64,000 nucleotides of DNA from Chersky-840 sp963810195 (GCA_963810195.1 CAWEMO010000002.1:1-64000); one strand, 5' to 3'. Shown: positions 29,726 through 38,632, numbered from the stretch's first letter. Program-made: numbers and translations. The notes: a model not told the origin generated them from the sequence alone.

Positions 29726-31267
29726 GTGAAAGAAGCCTGCGGTGTCTTCGGTGTGTACGCGCCCGGAAAGGCCGTCGCCCAGCTCACCTTCGACGGCATG
29801 TTCGCCCTGCAGCACCGTGGCCAGGAGTCCGCTGGCATGGCGGTGAGCGACGGCGAGACCATCACCGTCGTCCGCGACATGGGACTCGTCACCACGGTCT
29901 TCGACGAGCGCACCATCTCCTGTCTCCCCGGCGCCCTCGCCATCGGCCACACCCGCTACTCAACCACCGGTGCCTCGGAGTGGCGCAACGCCCAGCCCGT
30001 CTTCCGCGCCGGCGGCCGCGCCGGCTTCGCCCTCGGGCACAACGGCAACCTCACCAACACCGCTGCCCTCGCCGAGCAGGCCGGCATGCTGCCCGGGGTC
30101 GTCGCCTCCGACAGCGATCTCGTGGCCGAGCTCCTGGCGCTCCGATTCCCGGCCCCACCGCCATGGGAGGCCGCTTCCGCCTCCGCCGAAAGTGACGGGG
30201 ACCTCGCCGTGGCTGCCGGCATCGGTGAAGGGCTCGACGCCCCTGACGACGCGCTCGAGGACGCCCTGAGCGAGGTGCTCCCCATGCTCGAAGGGGCGTT
30301 CTCCTTCGTCCTCGTCGACGCTACCCACCTGGTGGGCGTACGCGACCCCGCCGGGCTGCGGCCGCTATGCCTCGGCCGGCTGGGCCCTCCCGAGGCCCCT
30401 GAGGGCTGGGTGCTCGGGTCCGAGACCCCCGCCCTCGACATCGTGGGCGCCACCTTCGTGCGCGAGATCGAGCCGGGCGAGATGGTGGTCGTCGACTCCA
30501 AGGGGGTGCGGTCCGAGCAGCTGTTCCCGGCAGAGCGCGTCGACCCGCACCTGTGCATCTTCGAGTTCGTGTACTTCGCCCGCCCCGACAGCCGCCTCTA
30601 CGGACGCGAGGTGCACAGCGCCCGGCGCCGCATGGGGGAGCTGCTGGCGTCCCAGGCCCCGGTCGACGCGGATCTCGTCATGGGCGTTCCCGAGTCGGGG
30701 GTGCCGGCCGCCGAAGGCTACGCGCGCGCCAGCGGGATCCCCCACGGCCAGGGGCTGGTGAAGAACCGCTACATCGGCCGCACCTTCATCACCCCGGGAC
30801 AGGACGCGCGCGACCTCGGGGTGCGCCGCAAGCTCAACCCCCTGCGCGAGAACATCGTGGGCCGGCGCATCATCGTCGTCGACGACTCCATCGTGCGCGG
30901 CACCACCCAGCGCGCCGTGGTCCGGATGCTGCGAGAAGCCGGTGCGCTGGAGGTGCACCTGCGGATCTCGTCGCCTCCGTTGTCGTGGCCGTGCTTCTAC
31001 GGCATCGACATCCCCGACCGCGACCAGCTCGCCGCCGCCCAGCACACCGTGCCCGAGATCGCCGAGTTCCTCAACGTCGACTCGCTCGAGTACCTGTCGC
31101 TCGCCAACCTCGTGGCCGCCATCGACGCGCCGGGCGCCGGCTTCTGCTCGGCCTGCCTCACCGGGGAGTACCCCGTACCCATCCCGGTGCAGCTGGCCGG
31201 TGCCTCCCGCGGACGCTCCGGCCCGGAATCCGCGGGCGCCACCACCTCCCCCTACGCCTCGACCTGA
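29726..31267 (+). CDS. purF: Amidophosphoribosyltransferase
   Basis: First enzyme of purine synthesis, making phosphoribosylamine from PRPP and glutamine. It starts M-K-E-A-C-GVFG, so Cys5 becomes the N-terminal nucleophile after removal of a four-residue propeptide. The glutaminase domain continues with LQHRGQESAGM and GHTRYSTTG. The PRPP motif VVDDSIVRGTT (about 391) is intact. Total 513 residues; a Ser/Ala/Asp-rich insertion near 147-180 is longer than usual. C-terminal Cys in GFCSACLTGEYP could ligate an Fe-S cluster as in Bacillus PurF, together with Cys in DPHLCIFEFVYFARPDS. purM follows directly. Confidence 0.95.
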   Translation: MKEACGVFGVYAPGKAVAQLTFDGMFALQHRGQESAGMAVSDGETITVVRDMGLVTTVFDERTISCLPGALAIGHTRYSTTGASEWRNAQPVFRAGGRAGFALGHNGNLTNTAALAEQAGMLPGVVASDSDLVAELLALRFPAPPPWEAASASAESDGDLAVAAGIGEGLDAPDDALEDALSEVLPMLEGAFSFVLVDATHLVGVRDPAGLRPLCLGRLGPPEAPEGWVLGSETPALDIVGATFVREIEPGEMVVVDSKGVRSEQLFPAERVDPHLCIFEFVYFARPDSRLYGREVHSARRRMGELLASQAPVDADLVMGVPESGVPAAEGYARASGIPHGQGLVKNRYIGRTFITPGQDARDLGVRRKLNPLRENIVGRRIIVVDDSIVRGTTQRAVVRMLREAGALEVHLRISSPPLSWPCFYGIDIPDRDQLAAAQHTVPEIAEFLNVDSLEYLSLANLVAAIDAPGAGFCSACLTGEYPVPIPVQLAGASRGRSGPESAGATTSPYAST

Positions 31268-31268
31268 G

Positions 31269-32546
31269 GTGAGCCCTCCGACGCCAGCCGGCCCCGGAGG
31301 CGAGGGCACGTCCGACACCCGTGGCACGCGCCACGACGCCGCCCGCGCCAGCGACCGGGACAGAGACAGCGGCCTCGGGAGTGACAGCGGCAGCGGCAGC
31401 GGGAGTGACAGCGGCAGCGGCAGCGGGGCCACGTACGCCGGCGCCGGGGTGGACATCGCGGCGGGGGACGCGGCGGTGGCCCGTATCGGCGAGCTGGTGG
31501 CTTCGACCCGACGCCCCGAGGTCCTCGGGGGCATCGGCGGCTTCGGGGGCAGCTTCGCCTTCGACCCCGCCCGCTACCGCGCCCCGGTGCTCGTCTCCTC
31601 CACCGACGGGGTGGGCACCAAGTCGTACGTGGCCGCGGCCGCCGGCCGCTACGACACCATCGGCATCGACCTCGTGGCCATGTGCGTCGACGACATCGTG
31701 TGCGTGGGGGCGGAGCCGCTCTTCCTCCTCGACTACGTCACCACCGGCAAGCTCGACCCCGACCAGATGGAACAGCTCGTTTCCGGCGTGGCGGCCGGGT
31801 GCCGGGCGGCGGGCTGTGCCCTCCTCGGCGGCGAGATGGCGGAGCACCCCGGTGCCCTCCCCCCCGGTGAGTTCGATCTCGCCGGGTTCACCGTCGGCGT
31901 CGTCGAGCGCCACGAGATGCTGGGCGAGGACCGCGTCCTCGTCGGCGACACCCTCGTGGGACTGCTGTCGCCGGGACTGCGGTGCAACGGGTACACGCTA
32001 GCGCGCCACGTCCTGCTCGAGCGGGCCGGGCTCGGCCTCGACGACCCGGCCTGGCCCGGCGCCCACCACACGCTCGCCGACGAGCTGCTGGCACCCTCGG
32101 TGGTCTACGCGCCCGCCGTGCTCGGCGCACTGCGCACGCTCGGGGCCGACGCGGTGCACGCCGCCGCGCACGTCACCGGCGGCGGGCTGCCCGGCAACCT
32201 GGGGCGCGTGATCCCCGACGGCACCGACGCCGTCGTGGACCGCGGCGCGTGGGACGAGCCCCGGGTGTTCGACGAGATCCGCCGGCTCGGCGACGTCGAC
32301 GAGGACGAGATGGCGCGCGTGTTCAACCTGGGGGTCGGCATGGTCCTCGTGGTCGCCGCCGACCGTGCCAGCGCCGTAGTCGACGCCCTCGGCGGGTCGG
32401 GGTGCCCCGCCGTCGTGATGGGGCGGGTCGCCGAGGGGACCGGGCGCGTCCGGCTCGAGGGCACGCGCTCCGGGCGCGCCGCGGGAACGCGGAGCGCGAC
32501 ACAATCGGGGACGGGGACGGGGACGGGGACGGGAGGCACAGCATGA
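31269..32546 (+). CDS. purM: AIR synthetase with low-complexity extensions
   Basis: Cyclises FGAM to aminoimidazole ribonucleotide. The core TYAGAGVDIAAGD, SSTDGVGTK, DLVAMCVDDIV, HVTGGGLPGNL and FNLGVGM is complete. The GTG at 31269 begins one base after the purF stop; the first 57 residues are a Gly/Ser/Asp-rich repeat tract (24-bp unit twice, 31377-31424) absent from typical PurM. The C-terminus ends in a Thr/Gly tail from GGGGAC hexamers. If the real start is later, no ATG or GTG is available before the core, which supports the long form. The stop overlaps pyrE ATG. Confidence 0.92.
   Translation: MSPPTPAGPGGEGTSDTRGTRHDAARASDRDRDSGLGSDSGSGSGSDSGSGSGATYAGAGVDIAAGDAAVARIGELVASTRRPEVLGGIGGFGGSFAFDPARYRAPVLVSSTDGVGTKSYVAAAAGRYDTIGIDLVAMCVDDIVCVGAEPLFLLDYVTTGKLDPDQMEQLVSGVAAGCRAAGCALLGGEMAEHPGALPPGEFDLAGFTVGVVERHEMLGEDRVLVGDTLVGLLSPGLRCNGYTLARHVLLERAGLGLDDPAWPGAHHTLADELLAPSVVYAPAVLGALRTLGADAVHAAAHVTGGGLPGNLGRVIPDGTDAVVDRGAWDEPRVFDEIRRLGDVDEDEMARVFNLGVGMVLVVAADRASAVVDALGGSGCPAVVMGRVAEGTGRVRLEGTRSGRAAGTRSATQSGTGTGTGTGGTA
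31377..31424 (+). repeat. 24-bp tandem repeat in the purM 5' end
   Basis: Two copies of a 24-bp unit (GGGAGTGACAGC followed by two GGCAGC) encode a GSDSGSGS-type linker. A six-bp GGGGAC array near 32507-32535 plays a similar role at the 3' end. Confidence 0.8.
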
Positions 32547-33091
32547 CCCTGGACGCACTGCGCCAGCACCTGCTCGAGCACTCGGTGAAGAGGGGCGACT
32601 TCGTGTTGAAGTCGGGTCGCCGGTCGAATTGGTTCATCGACTCCAAGCAGACGGTGTGCCGCCCCGGCGGCATGCTGCTCGTGGCCGACGCCGTGCTCTC
32701 GGCGCTGCCCGCGGAGGCCACCGCCATCGGCGGGCTCACCATGGGGGCCGATCCCGTCGCCTTCGTGGCGGCCGGGGTGGCCGCCACCCGGGGCCGCGAT
32801 CTGAAGGCGTTCAGCGTCCGCAAGGAGGCCAAGGACCACGGGAGCGGCGGCCGCGTGGCGGGCGCCCTCGACGTGGGCGACAAGGTGGTGGTGACCGAGG
32901 ACACCGTCACCCGCGGCACGTCGCTGCTCGAGGCGGTCAACGCCGTGCGCGACGCCGGCGCCGAGGTGGTGCTGGCGCTGGCGGTGGTCGACCGCGGTGG
33001 CGCCGCCGAGAAGCTGCTGGCCGGACACGGCGTCGCCTTCCGGGCGCTGCTCGGGGCGCCGGACCTCGGCTTCGACTACGACGAGCCCTGA
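32543..33091 (+). CDS. pyrE: Orotate phosphoribosyltransferase
   Basis: Converts orotate and PRPP to OMP in pyrimidine synthesis. It has 182 residues; the PRPP-binding motif VVVTEDTVTRGTSLLEAV (about 119-136) and the substrate loop FSVRKEAKDHG with its catalytic Lys are present, along with FVLKSGRRSNWFID near the start. The ATGA overlap with purM indicates coupling. It is convergent with the flavoprotein gene across a 28-bp repeat array. Confidence 0.94.
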   Translation: MTLDALRQHLLEHSVKRGDFVLKSGRRSNWFIDSKQTVCRPGGMLLVADAVLSALPAEATAIGGLTMGADPVAFVAAGVAATRGRDLKAFSVRKEAKDHGSGGRVAGALDVGDKVVVTEDTVTRGTSLLEAVNAVRDAGAEVVLALAVVDRGGAAEKLLAGHGVAFRALLGAPDLGFDYDEP

Positions 33092-33221
33092 GCGAAGAGC
33101 CGCGGCCCCGGGGCACCCGGGTCACGCGTGCCGAGTCGTCAAGCGGACGCAAGCCTGACGGGCCGGAACCGACGCGCCGCCCGACACGTGACGCGGTGTG
33201 TCCGGTGTCGCCCGGCGCACA

Positions 33222-33361
33222 CGATGCTCGTGCCATCGCGACACTGGGTCGATGTTCGTGCCATCACGACACTGGGTCGATGGTCGTGCCATCACGACAC
33301 TGGGTCGATGGTCGTGCCATCACGACACTGGGTCGATGGTCGTGCCATCACGACACCAAGT
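33222..33361. repeat. Five tandem copies of a 28-bp unit
   Basis: Units begin CGATGGTCGTGCCATCACGA and end CACTGGGT, starting at 33222, 33250, 33278, 33306 and 33334. There are no spacers, so it is not a CRISPR array. The unit contains the interrupted palindrome ATGG-TCGTG-CCAT. The fifth copy holds the TGA stop (33348-33350 reversed) of the flavoprotein gene. Confidence 0.95.
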
Positions 33362-34725
33362 CGGTGAGCGCCGCCTCCACCGCCCGGTGGAACGTCGGGT
33401 AGGCGTAGATCATGCGCCGGAGCTGCTCCACGGGAACCTCGGCGTGGATCGCCAGGGTGAGCATGGACAGCACCTCGCCACCGGTCGGGCCCGCCGAGGT
33501 GGCGCCCACGAGCACGCCGCGCCCGGCGTCCTCGACCAGCTTGATGTACCCCTCGTTGCCCACCTTGTGGATCCATCCCCGCGTGGAGCTCGGGATCGGG
33601 TACGTCCCCACGCGCACGTCCACGCCCTTGGCGCGCGACCGCGGCCTCGCTCAGCCCCACCGAGCCGATCTCAGGATCGGTGAAGGTCACGCGCGGCAGT
33701 GCCCGGTAGTCGGCGGGCACCGGGTCCTGTCCCAGGATGTCGGCGATGGCGATGCCGGCCTGGTACATCGACACGTGGGTGAACGCACCCACGCCGGTGA
33801 CGTCCCCCACGGCCCATACCCCGTCGGTGACGCGCAGCCGTCCGTCGACGGGGAGGCCATGCGCCTTGTCGTCGACCCCGATGCTGGCCACGTTGAGCGA
33901 CGCCAGATCGGGCCGCCGCCCGGTGGCCACGAGCAGCCGCTGCGCGGTGACAGGCGCGTCTCCCTCGAGCTCGAGAACGAACCTGTCCCCTTCCTCGCGC
34001 ACTCCCGTGATGCGCGCCGAGGTGTGGATGTGGAGGCCATCGCGGGCGAGCACCTCGGCGACGAGCGCGCTCGACTCGGGCTCCTCGACGGAGAGGAGCC
34101 GGTCGGCGGCTTCCACGATCGACACCTCGGTGCCGAAACGGGCGAACACCTGCCCGAGCTCCACGCCGATGGCCCCGCCTCCGAGCACCGCGAGCGAGGA
34201 CGGGAGGGTCTCGGCCTCGATGGCGCCGCGGTTGGTCCAGTAGCGCCCCTCGAGCTCGGCCAGCCCCGGGATCGGGGGTGCCCACGGCTTGGCCCCGGCG
34301 GCCACGACCACGGCCCGGCGCGCCTCGTATACGGTGTCACCGACCACCACGCGGCGCGGGCCGTCGAGGCGACCCCAGCCGCGCACGAAGTGCCCGCCCT
34401 TGCCCGCGAAGCGGTCCACGGCCACCTGGTCGTTCCAGTTGTCGGTGGCTTCGTCACGGATGCGCCGGGCCACGGGCGCCCAGTCGGGGGTGACCGTGGA
34501 CGCCCCGGCCATGCCCGGCACCCGCCGGGTCTCGGCCAGCAGGTTGGCGGCGCGGATCATCATCTTGGAGGGGACGCATCCCCAGTAAGGGCACTCCCCG
34601 CCCAGGAGTTTCCCCTCGATCCCCACCACCTCGAGGCCGGTCTCGGCCAGGCGCCCGGCGACCTCCTCGCCCCCGGGGCCCATGCCGAGAACGACTACGT
34701 CCACCTTCTCGACCTGCTCGGTCAC
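33348..34725 (-). CDS. Flavoprotein disulfide reductase-like oxidoreductase, one frameshift
   Basis: FAD/NAD(P)-dependent class I pyridine nucleotide-disulfide oxidoreductase of about 458 residues. FAD site VVLGMGPGGEEVAGRLAE, redox pair in GGECPYWGCVPSK (the Lpd family normally has CLNxGC), NAD(P) site LGGGAIGVELGQ, and WAVGDVTG. The dimerisation domain follows one extra C near 33630. At the catalytic HPTxSE position of lipoamide dehydrogenases the sequence reads Y-P-T-F-H-R, so the usual His-Glu base is missing. Function is unclear. The GTG start at 34725 follows GGGAGG; its first 25 codons are duplicated upstream. Confidence 0.82.
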
Positions 34726-35155
34726 GTCGCCTCCCGCGGTCGTGCTGCTCTGTGTCGCCGTTCTGTGTCGCCGTTCTGTGGCGTCGTGTCGCCGTGCTGG
34801 TGGCGCGACCCGAAGCTACCGGCCTGGAGCCGCTCTGACCCGGGCCGACCCGCGCCGCTGCAGGTCCCAACGGCCGGTGATCGGGGCCCACCACCTCGAG
34901 GCCGGTCTCGGCCAGGCGCCCGGCGACCTCCTCGCCCCCGGGGCCCATGCCGAGAACGACTACGTCCACCTTCTCGACCTGCTCGGTCACGTCGCCTCCC
35001 GCGGTCGTGCTGCTCTGTGTCGCCGTTCTGTGTCGCCGTTCTGTGTCGCCGTTCTGTGTCGCCGTGCTGGTGGCGCGACCCGAAGCTACCGGCCTGGAGC
35101 CGCTCTGACCCGGGCCGACCCGCGCCGCTGCAGGTCCCAACGGCCGGTGATCGGG
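34622..35155. repeat. Tandem duplication of a 265-bp segment (5' end of the flavoprotein gene plus leader)
   Basis: 34622-34886 and 34887-35155 are nearly identical. Each contains the first about 34 codons of the flavoprotein gene (GTG at 34725 and at 34990, minus strand) and its upstream region. The copies differ mainly in a 13-bp micro-repeat TGTGTCGCCGTTC, present two and a half times in one and three times in the other. The upstream copy is a promoter-distal fragment that runs into unrelated residues. Confidence 0.93.
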
Positions 35156-35207
35156 GCACTTCGCCTCTAGGCGGCGGGGACCCGGTGGCGCCAAGGTGGG
35201 TCCGATG

Positions 35208-35620
35208 ATGCTTACCGACGGCGAAGGGCTCGAAGTCCTCGCCGCCGAACAATGCCTGGAATTGCTGGCCACGACACGCCTGGGCCGCATCGCCGTGACG
35301 ATCCGCGCCGTGCCCACCATCTTTCCCGTCGACTTCCGGCTCGTCGACGGCCACGTCGTCTTCCGCGCCGGCGGGGGCGGCAAGCTGTACAAGGCGTCGG
35401 CCAACAAGGTGGTGGCGTTCGAGGTCGACCACGTGGACGTCTCGTGGAAGGAAGGGTGGAGCGTGGTCGTCGTGGGGATGGCCCGTGAGGTGAAGGACTA
35501 CGACCCCATGGGCTCGGCAGCCGACCGCGCCCCGCGCTGTGGGGCCCGAGGACCGGTTCCCACGTCATCGCCATCCTGCCCGGGCTCGTCTCAGGCCGGC
35601 GCTTCGTCACCGCCACCTGA
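35208..35620 (+). CDS. Pyridoxamine 5'-phosphate oxidase-fold (flavin-reductase-like) protein, one frameshift
   Basis: About 137 residues resembling actinobacterial PPOX-class, F420 or FMN-binding split-barrel proteins: LATTRLGRIAVTIRAVPTIFPVDFRL, GGGGKLYKASANKVVAFEVDHVD, WSVVVVGMAREV. A one-base deletion near 35541 shifts the frame to LWGPRTGSHVIAILPGLVSG and the TGA at 35618-35620. Starts at ATG 35208 or 35205 after AAGGTGG. Role unknown. Tandem ACCGCCACCTGAAC-type repeats follow its stop. Confidence 0.72.
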
Positions 35621-35693
35621 ACACCGCCACCTGAACGGCGCCACCCGAACGGCGCCAGCCCTCGCCCGCGCCGGCGGTGGCGGGGCTCGGGGT

Positions 35694-36488
35694 TCAGGTG
35701 CTTGTTGTTTCCTTGGCGTGCCCGAGTCCCACCATGAGGTCGATCCAGCCCTGCATGTCGCCGTTCTTCAGGTCCACGTGGGCCTTGAGGTCGGCGGGAA
35801 CGAAGAATTCGAAGCCGTCGGTCTCGAGTGCGTCGACGATCCCCGCCGCGCACTCCTGCGCGGTGGCGAACTCCGCGCCGGGAAGCCCGGGGAGCTCACC
35901 GGGCTGGGGCACCCAGATCTCCGTGGCGATGGCGCCGGGTTGAATCAGCTTCACCTCGATCGGCGTGTCCGCCAGGTCCATGGCCGCGACCTCGCTCCAA
36001 CCCGTCATGGCGAACTTCGCCGCGCAGTACGCGGACTCGTGGACGATCCCGAACCGCCCGCCGCCACTGGCGACGTTCACGATTGTCCCCGAGCCGCGCT
36101 CGAGCATGAGCGGGAGCACGGCGAGGTTCATCCGGATCGGCGACATGAAGTTCGTGCGCATCACCACGTCGAGGTCCTCGGCGGTGTGGTCCGTCACGAG
36201 CTTGCGCTTGCCGACTGCGGCGTTGTTCACCAGGCAGTCGAGCCCACCGAAGGCGTCCCACGCGTCGTGCACGAGCTGCACGGCCGCGTCCACGTCCGAA
36301 AGGTCGACGACCCACGAGCGTGACCCGGGAGCATGCTCATGACACAACGCCAGGGTCTCTTCGAGCCGCTCGGCGCGCCGCGCCGCGATCCCGACGGTCG
36401 CGCCGCGTTGGGCCAGCATCGGGGCCAGTGCGTGACCGATCCCCGATGACGCGCCCGTCACGAGAATGTTGGCGCCTTCGATTCTCAT
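35694..36488 (-). CDS. Short-chain dehydrogenase/reductase
   Basis: A 264-residue SDR: TGASSGIGHAL, NNAAVGKR, catalytic Ser region VNVASGGGRFG, and YCAAKFAM (YxxxK). The C-terminal part carries ATEIWVPQPGELPGLP in place of the usual substrate lid. It is a paralogue of the SDR at 44749 (both begin M-(R/K)-IEG and share the NNA and DAWDAFG blocks). ATG 36488. Substrate unknown. Confidence 0.92.
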   Translation of the reverse strand: MRIEGANILVTGASSGIGHALAPMLAQRGATVGIAARRAERLEETLALCHEHAPGSRSWVVDLSDVDAAVQLVHDAWDAFGGLDCLVNNAAVGKRKLVTDHTAEDLDVVMRTNFMSPIRMNLAVLPLMLERGSGTIVNVASGGGRFGIVHESAYCAAKFAMTGWSEVAAMDLADTPIEVKLIQPGAIATEIWVPQPGELPGLPGAEFATAQECAAGIVDALETDGFEFFVPADLKAHVDLKNGDMQGWIDLMVGLGHAKETTST

Positions 36489-36524
36489 CGCCGTCGACGA
36501 GCTCTCGACGGAGCTCGCACGCCG

Positions 36525-37040
36525 TTACCGCTTGCGGGCGGTGGTCTTCTTGGCGGTGCGACGGACGGGCGTCTTCTTGGCGGTGGTACGACGAGCGGGG
36601 GCCTTCTTGGCTGGTGCCCGTCGCACGGTCTTCTTGGCCGCCGTCTTGCGCGCCGGTGCGGCCTTGCGTGCACGCGGAGTCGCAGCGGCAACCGTCTTGC
36701 CCGCGACACGCACGGCGTCGTCGCTCGTCGGGAAGGCGCCACGCTTCAGGCGCGGTGCCGTCGCCGGCGCCATCACCGCGTCCTTGAACGCCTTGACCGG
36801 AGTGATGCGCGCCTTCTTGGAGGCCTTGATGCGGATGGCCTCACCGGTGGCTGGGTTCCGGCCCATGCGGGCGGGGCGGTTGACCTTGACGAACTTGGCG
36901 AATCCGGTGATCGCCACCGGCTCCCCCTGCGACACGACCGCGGTCACGACGTCGGTGAAGCCCTCGAGGACAGTGGACACCGTCTTGAGGTCCACATCCG
37001 CGTGTACGGCCACCGCTTTGGCAAGCTCTCTCTTGTTCAT
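36525..37040 (-). CDS. hupB: HU-family DNA-binding protein with basic tail (HupB-like)
   Basis: Nucleoid protein of 171 residues. Residues 1-90 are the HU fold (MNKRELAKAVAVHA, GFAKFVKVNRPARMGRNPAT with the DNA-binding arm, IRIKASKKARITPVKAFKD). The rest is an Ala/Lys/Pro/Arg tail with AKKT and PAKKAP motifs like the histone-H1-like tail of mycobacterial HupB. There is almost no leader with a ribosome site; a CACAAT box 8 bases before the ATG suggests a leaderless transcript, which is only an inference. Confidence 0.93.
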   Translation of the reverse strand: MNKRELAKAVAVHADVDLKTVSTVLEGFTDVVTAVVSQGEPVAITGFAKFVKVNRPARMGRNPATGEAIRIKASKKARITPVKAFKDAVMAPATAPRLKRGAFPTSDDAVRVAGKTVAAATPRARKAAPARKTAAKKTVRRAPAKKAPARRTTAKKTPVRRTAKKTTARKR

Positions 37041-37240
37041 GGGGGCCTATTGTGCTCTACGCGCGGCCCGCCGCGCCAAGTGAAGCCGCCTTTTTCTGAA
37101 TCTCGTCGATCACGCGCCACTGCATCGAAATTCGGATCCGTGGCGCGAAAGGCCTCGGCACCGAGCGGTGTGCCGAGCGTATGCCGAGTGGTATTCGGTC
37201 TCGGTCGACAGCGGTGCCCTGGGGATAACTTCGCGCCGGG

Positions 37241-38026
37241 CTACGAGGGGGAGGGCGAGGGAGCGAACGCGCCGTCCCCCACCACGGGGACGATTCGGTC
37301 GCAGTCGACCTCCGACGCCACGTCCACATCGGCTCCATAGCCCGCGCTCAGCAGACGCCGGGCCGAACCACACGCCCTGAGGGCGCTATCGATGTCACGG
37401 GTCGCCTCGAACAGCGCCGCCATTGACGCCGCCTCGGCGGAAAGCGCACAACCCGCCGCCCGCAGGTGCCTGAGGACCGCACCCGCCCCGAGGGCGTCCT
37501 CGAGGGCGGGGCGCAGCGAACCGTCGGGCCATCGTTCCCCCGAGGCCACGACCACGGCGGCGCGTCCGGAGGTCCCATATCCCTGTGCGAGAAGCCAGCT
37601 CCCGACGGCGGAGGCGTTGCGCAGGCAGGCTGCGACCACCGTGTTCTCGGCGCCGAGGCCCGAGGCGATGGTCGACCCGTTGGGCGACGGCAGGACCAGG
37701 CGGGGGGTGACCGGGGCGCGGCTCAGCGCGGCGGGGGACAAGGACCACGGATGGGCGTCGGAGGCCTGCCGGCGCGGCACGGCGAGCCGGGCGTCGTGCC
37801 TGGCTGCGAAGTCCTCGGAGCCGGGGTCGTCCCAGCGGTAGGGGAAGACGGCGGTGCCCCTTCCCACCGCCACGGTCACGGCGGTGGTGAACGAGAGCAC
37901 GTCCACCACCACGAGGCAGGCGGCGTCGCCGGCCAGATGCGCGGCCCCGACCGGGCCCCACTCGAAGCGCACGTCGGAGTCGGACTGCCCCAAGCCGTCT
38001 TCCAGGCCTGTCCCTGGTTCGACCAT
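37241..38026 (-). CDS. ComB-like 2-phosphosulfolactate phosphatase family protein
   Basis: A 261-residue protein of the ComB family, named for a coenzyme M biosynthesis phosphatase of methanogens but present in many bacteria. Recognisable blocks are VVVDVLSFTTAVTVAVGRG, PYRWDD, LPSPNGSTIA and ERWPDGSLRPALEDALGAGA. All acidic metal-binding regions look intact. No other coenzyme M genes lie nearby, so the true substrate in this organism is uncertain. ATG 38026. Confidence 0.82.
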   Translation of the reverse strand: MVEPGTGLEDGLGQSDSDVRFEWGPVGAAHLAGDAACLVVVDVLSFTTAVTVAVGRGTAVFPYRWDDPGSEDFAARHDARLAVPRRQASDAHPWSLSPAALSRAPVTPRLVLPSPNGSTIASGLGAENTVVAACLRNASAVGSWLLAQGYGTSGRAAVVVASGERWPDGSLRPALEDALGAGAVLRHLRAAGCALSAEAASMAALFEATRDIDSALRACGSARRLLSAGYGADVDVASEVDCDRIVPVVGDGAFAPSPSPS

Positions 38027-38044
38027 CGTTGCTCATTCCTCGCT

Positions 38045-38300
38045 CGATGGGTTCGTGGCCGACCTCGGACCCCCGGCCCGGGTTGGGCCGACCTCGGACC
38101 CTCGTGCCGTTGGCCGACGGCGGACCCCCGGCCCGGGTTGGCCGACCTCGGGCCCTCGTGCCGGGGCAGCCGGACCGCGGAATCCCGTGCCTGGGAGCCT
38201 GACCCGCGGACTCCGGACCGGGTCGGCCAGACTCTGATCGAGGACCGGATCGGGCCGGCCCGGTTCCCCAGGCCTGGTCGGCCGGACCTGGATGCCCAGG
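38045..38300. repeat. Imperfect GC-rich repeats of GGCCGACCTCGGACCC
   Basis: Variants of GACCTCGGACCC(C)CGGCCCGGGTTGG recur about four times, degenerating towards the tRNA cluster. No convincing gene is present in these 284 bases. Confidence 0.6.
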
Positions 38301-38310
38301 CCCGATGTCG

Positions 38311-38383
38311 TGGTCGGGACCGGCGTCGATCCGGTGACCTCACGCTTTTCAGGCGCGCGCTCTACCAACTGAGCTACCCGACC
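38311..38383 (-). tRNA. tRNA-Phe (GAA)
   Basis: A 73-nt cloverleaf: acceptor GGTCGGG/CCCGACC with discriminator A, D stem GCTC/GAGC, anticodon stem CGCGC/GCGTG around loop CTGAAAA (anticodon GAA), T stem ACCGG/CCGGT. CCA is not encoded. It is the last gene of a Glu-Asp-Phe cluster on the minus strand, an arrangement common in actinobacteria. Confidence 0.96.
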
Positions 38384-38411
38384 GCATAGCCGGGGACGAT
38401 GTCCCAGGCGG

Positions 38412-38486
38412 CGGTCCTGACGGGATTTGAACCCGCGACCTCCGGCTTGACAGGCCGGCGTGCACTCCAAACTGCACCACAGGACC
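38412..38486 (-). tRNA. tRNA-Asp (GTC)
   Basis: About 75 nt: acceptor GGTCCTG/CAGGACC, discriminator G as expected for tRNA-Asp, anticodon loop CTGTCAA (GTC), T arm GCGGG-TTCAAAT-CCCGT. It lies 28 bases upstream of tRNA-Phe. Confidence 0.96.
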
Positions 38487-38513
38487 CCGGTCAGCGTCTG
38501 CCCCCACTCGCTG

Positions 38514-38586
38514 CACCCCCAACGGGATTCGAACCCGTGTTACCGCCTTGAAAGGGCGGCGTCCTCGGCCACTAGACGATGGGGGC
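38514..38586 (-). tRNA. tRNA-Glu (TTC)
   Basis: About 73 nt: acceptor GCCCCCA/TGGGGGT, anticodon loop CTTTCAA (TTC), T arm ACGGG-TTCGAAT-CCCGT. First gene of the three-tRNA cluster. Confidence 0.96.
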
Positions 38587-38632
38587 TGGACCGATCAGGG
38601 CTTTGGCAGGTTAGCAGGGTCCCTCTCGTGCC

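Noticed and set aside
30365..31534. Long minus-strand frame opposite purF and purM
   Set aside because: Antisense to two certain genes, with no homology or ribosome site.
33222..33361. CRISPR array from 28-bp repeats
   Set aside because: Units are directly adjacent with no spacers, and no cas genes are present; it is a simple tandem repeat.
33348..34725. Lipoamide dehydrogenase or mycothione reductase by name
   Set aside because: The redox motif and the C-terminal catalytic motif both differ from these families, so only a general call is safe.
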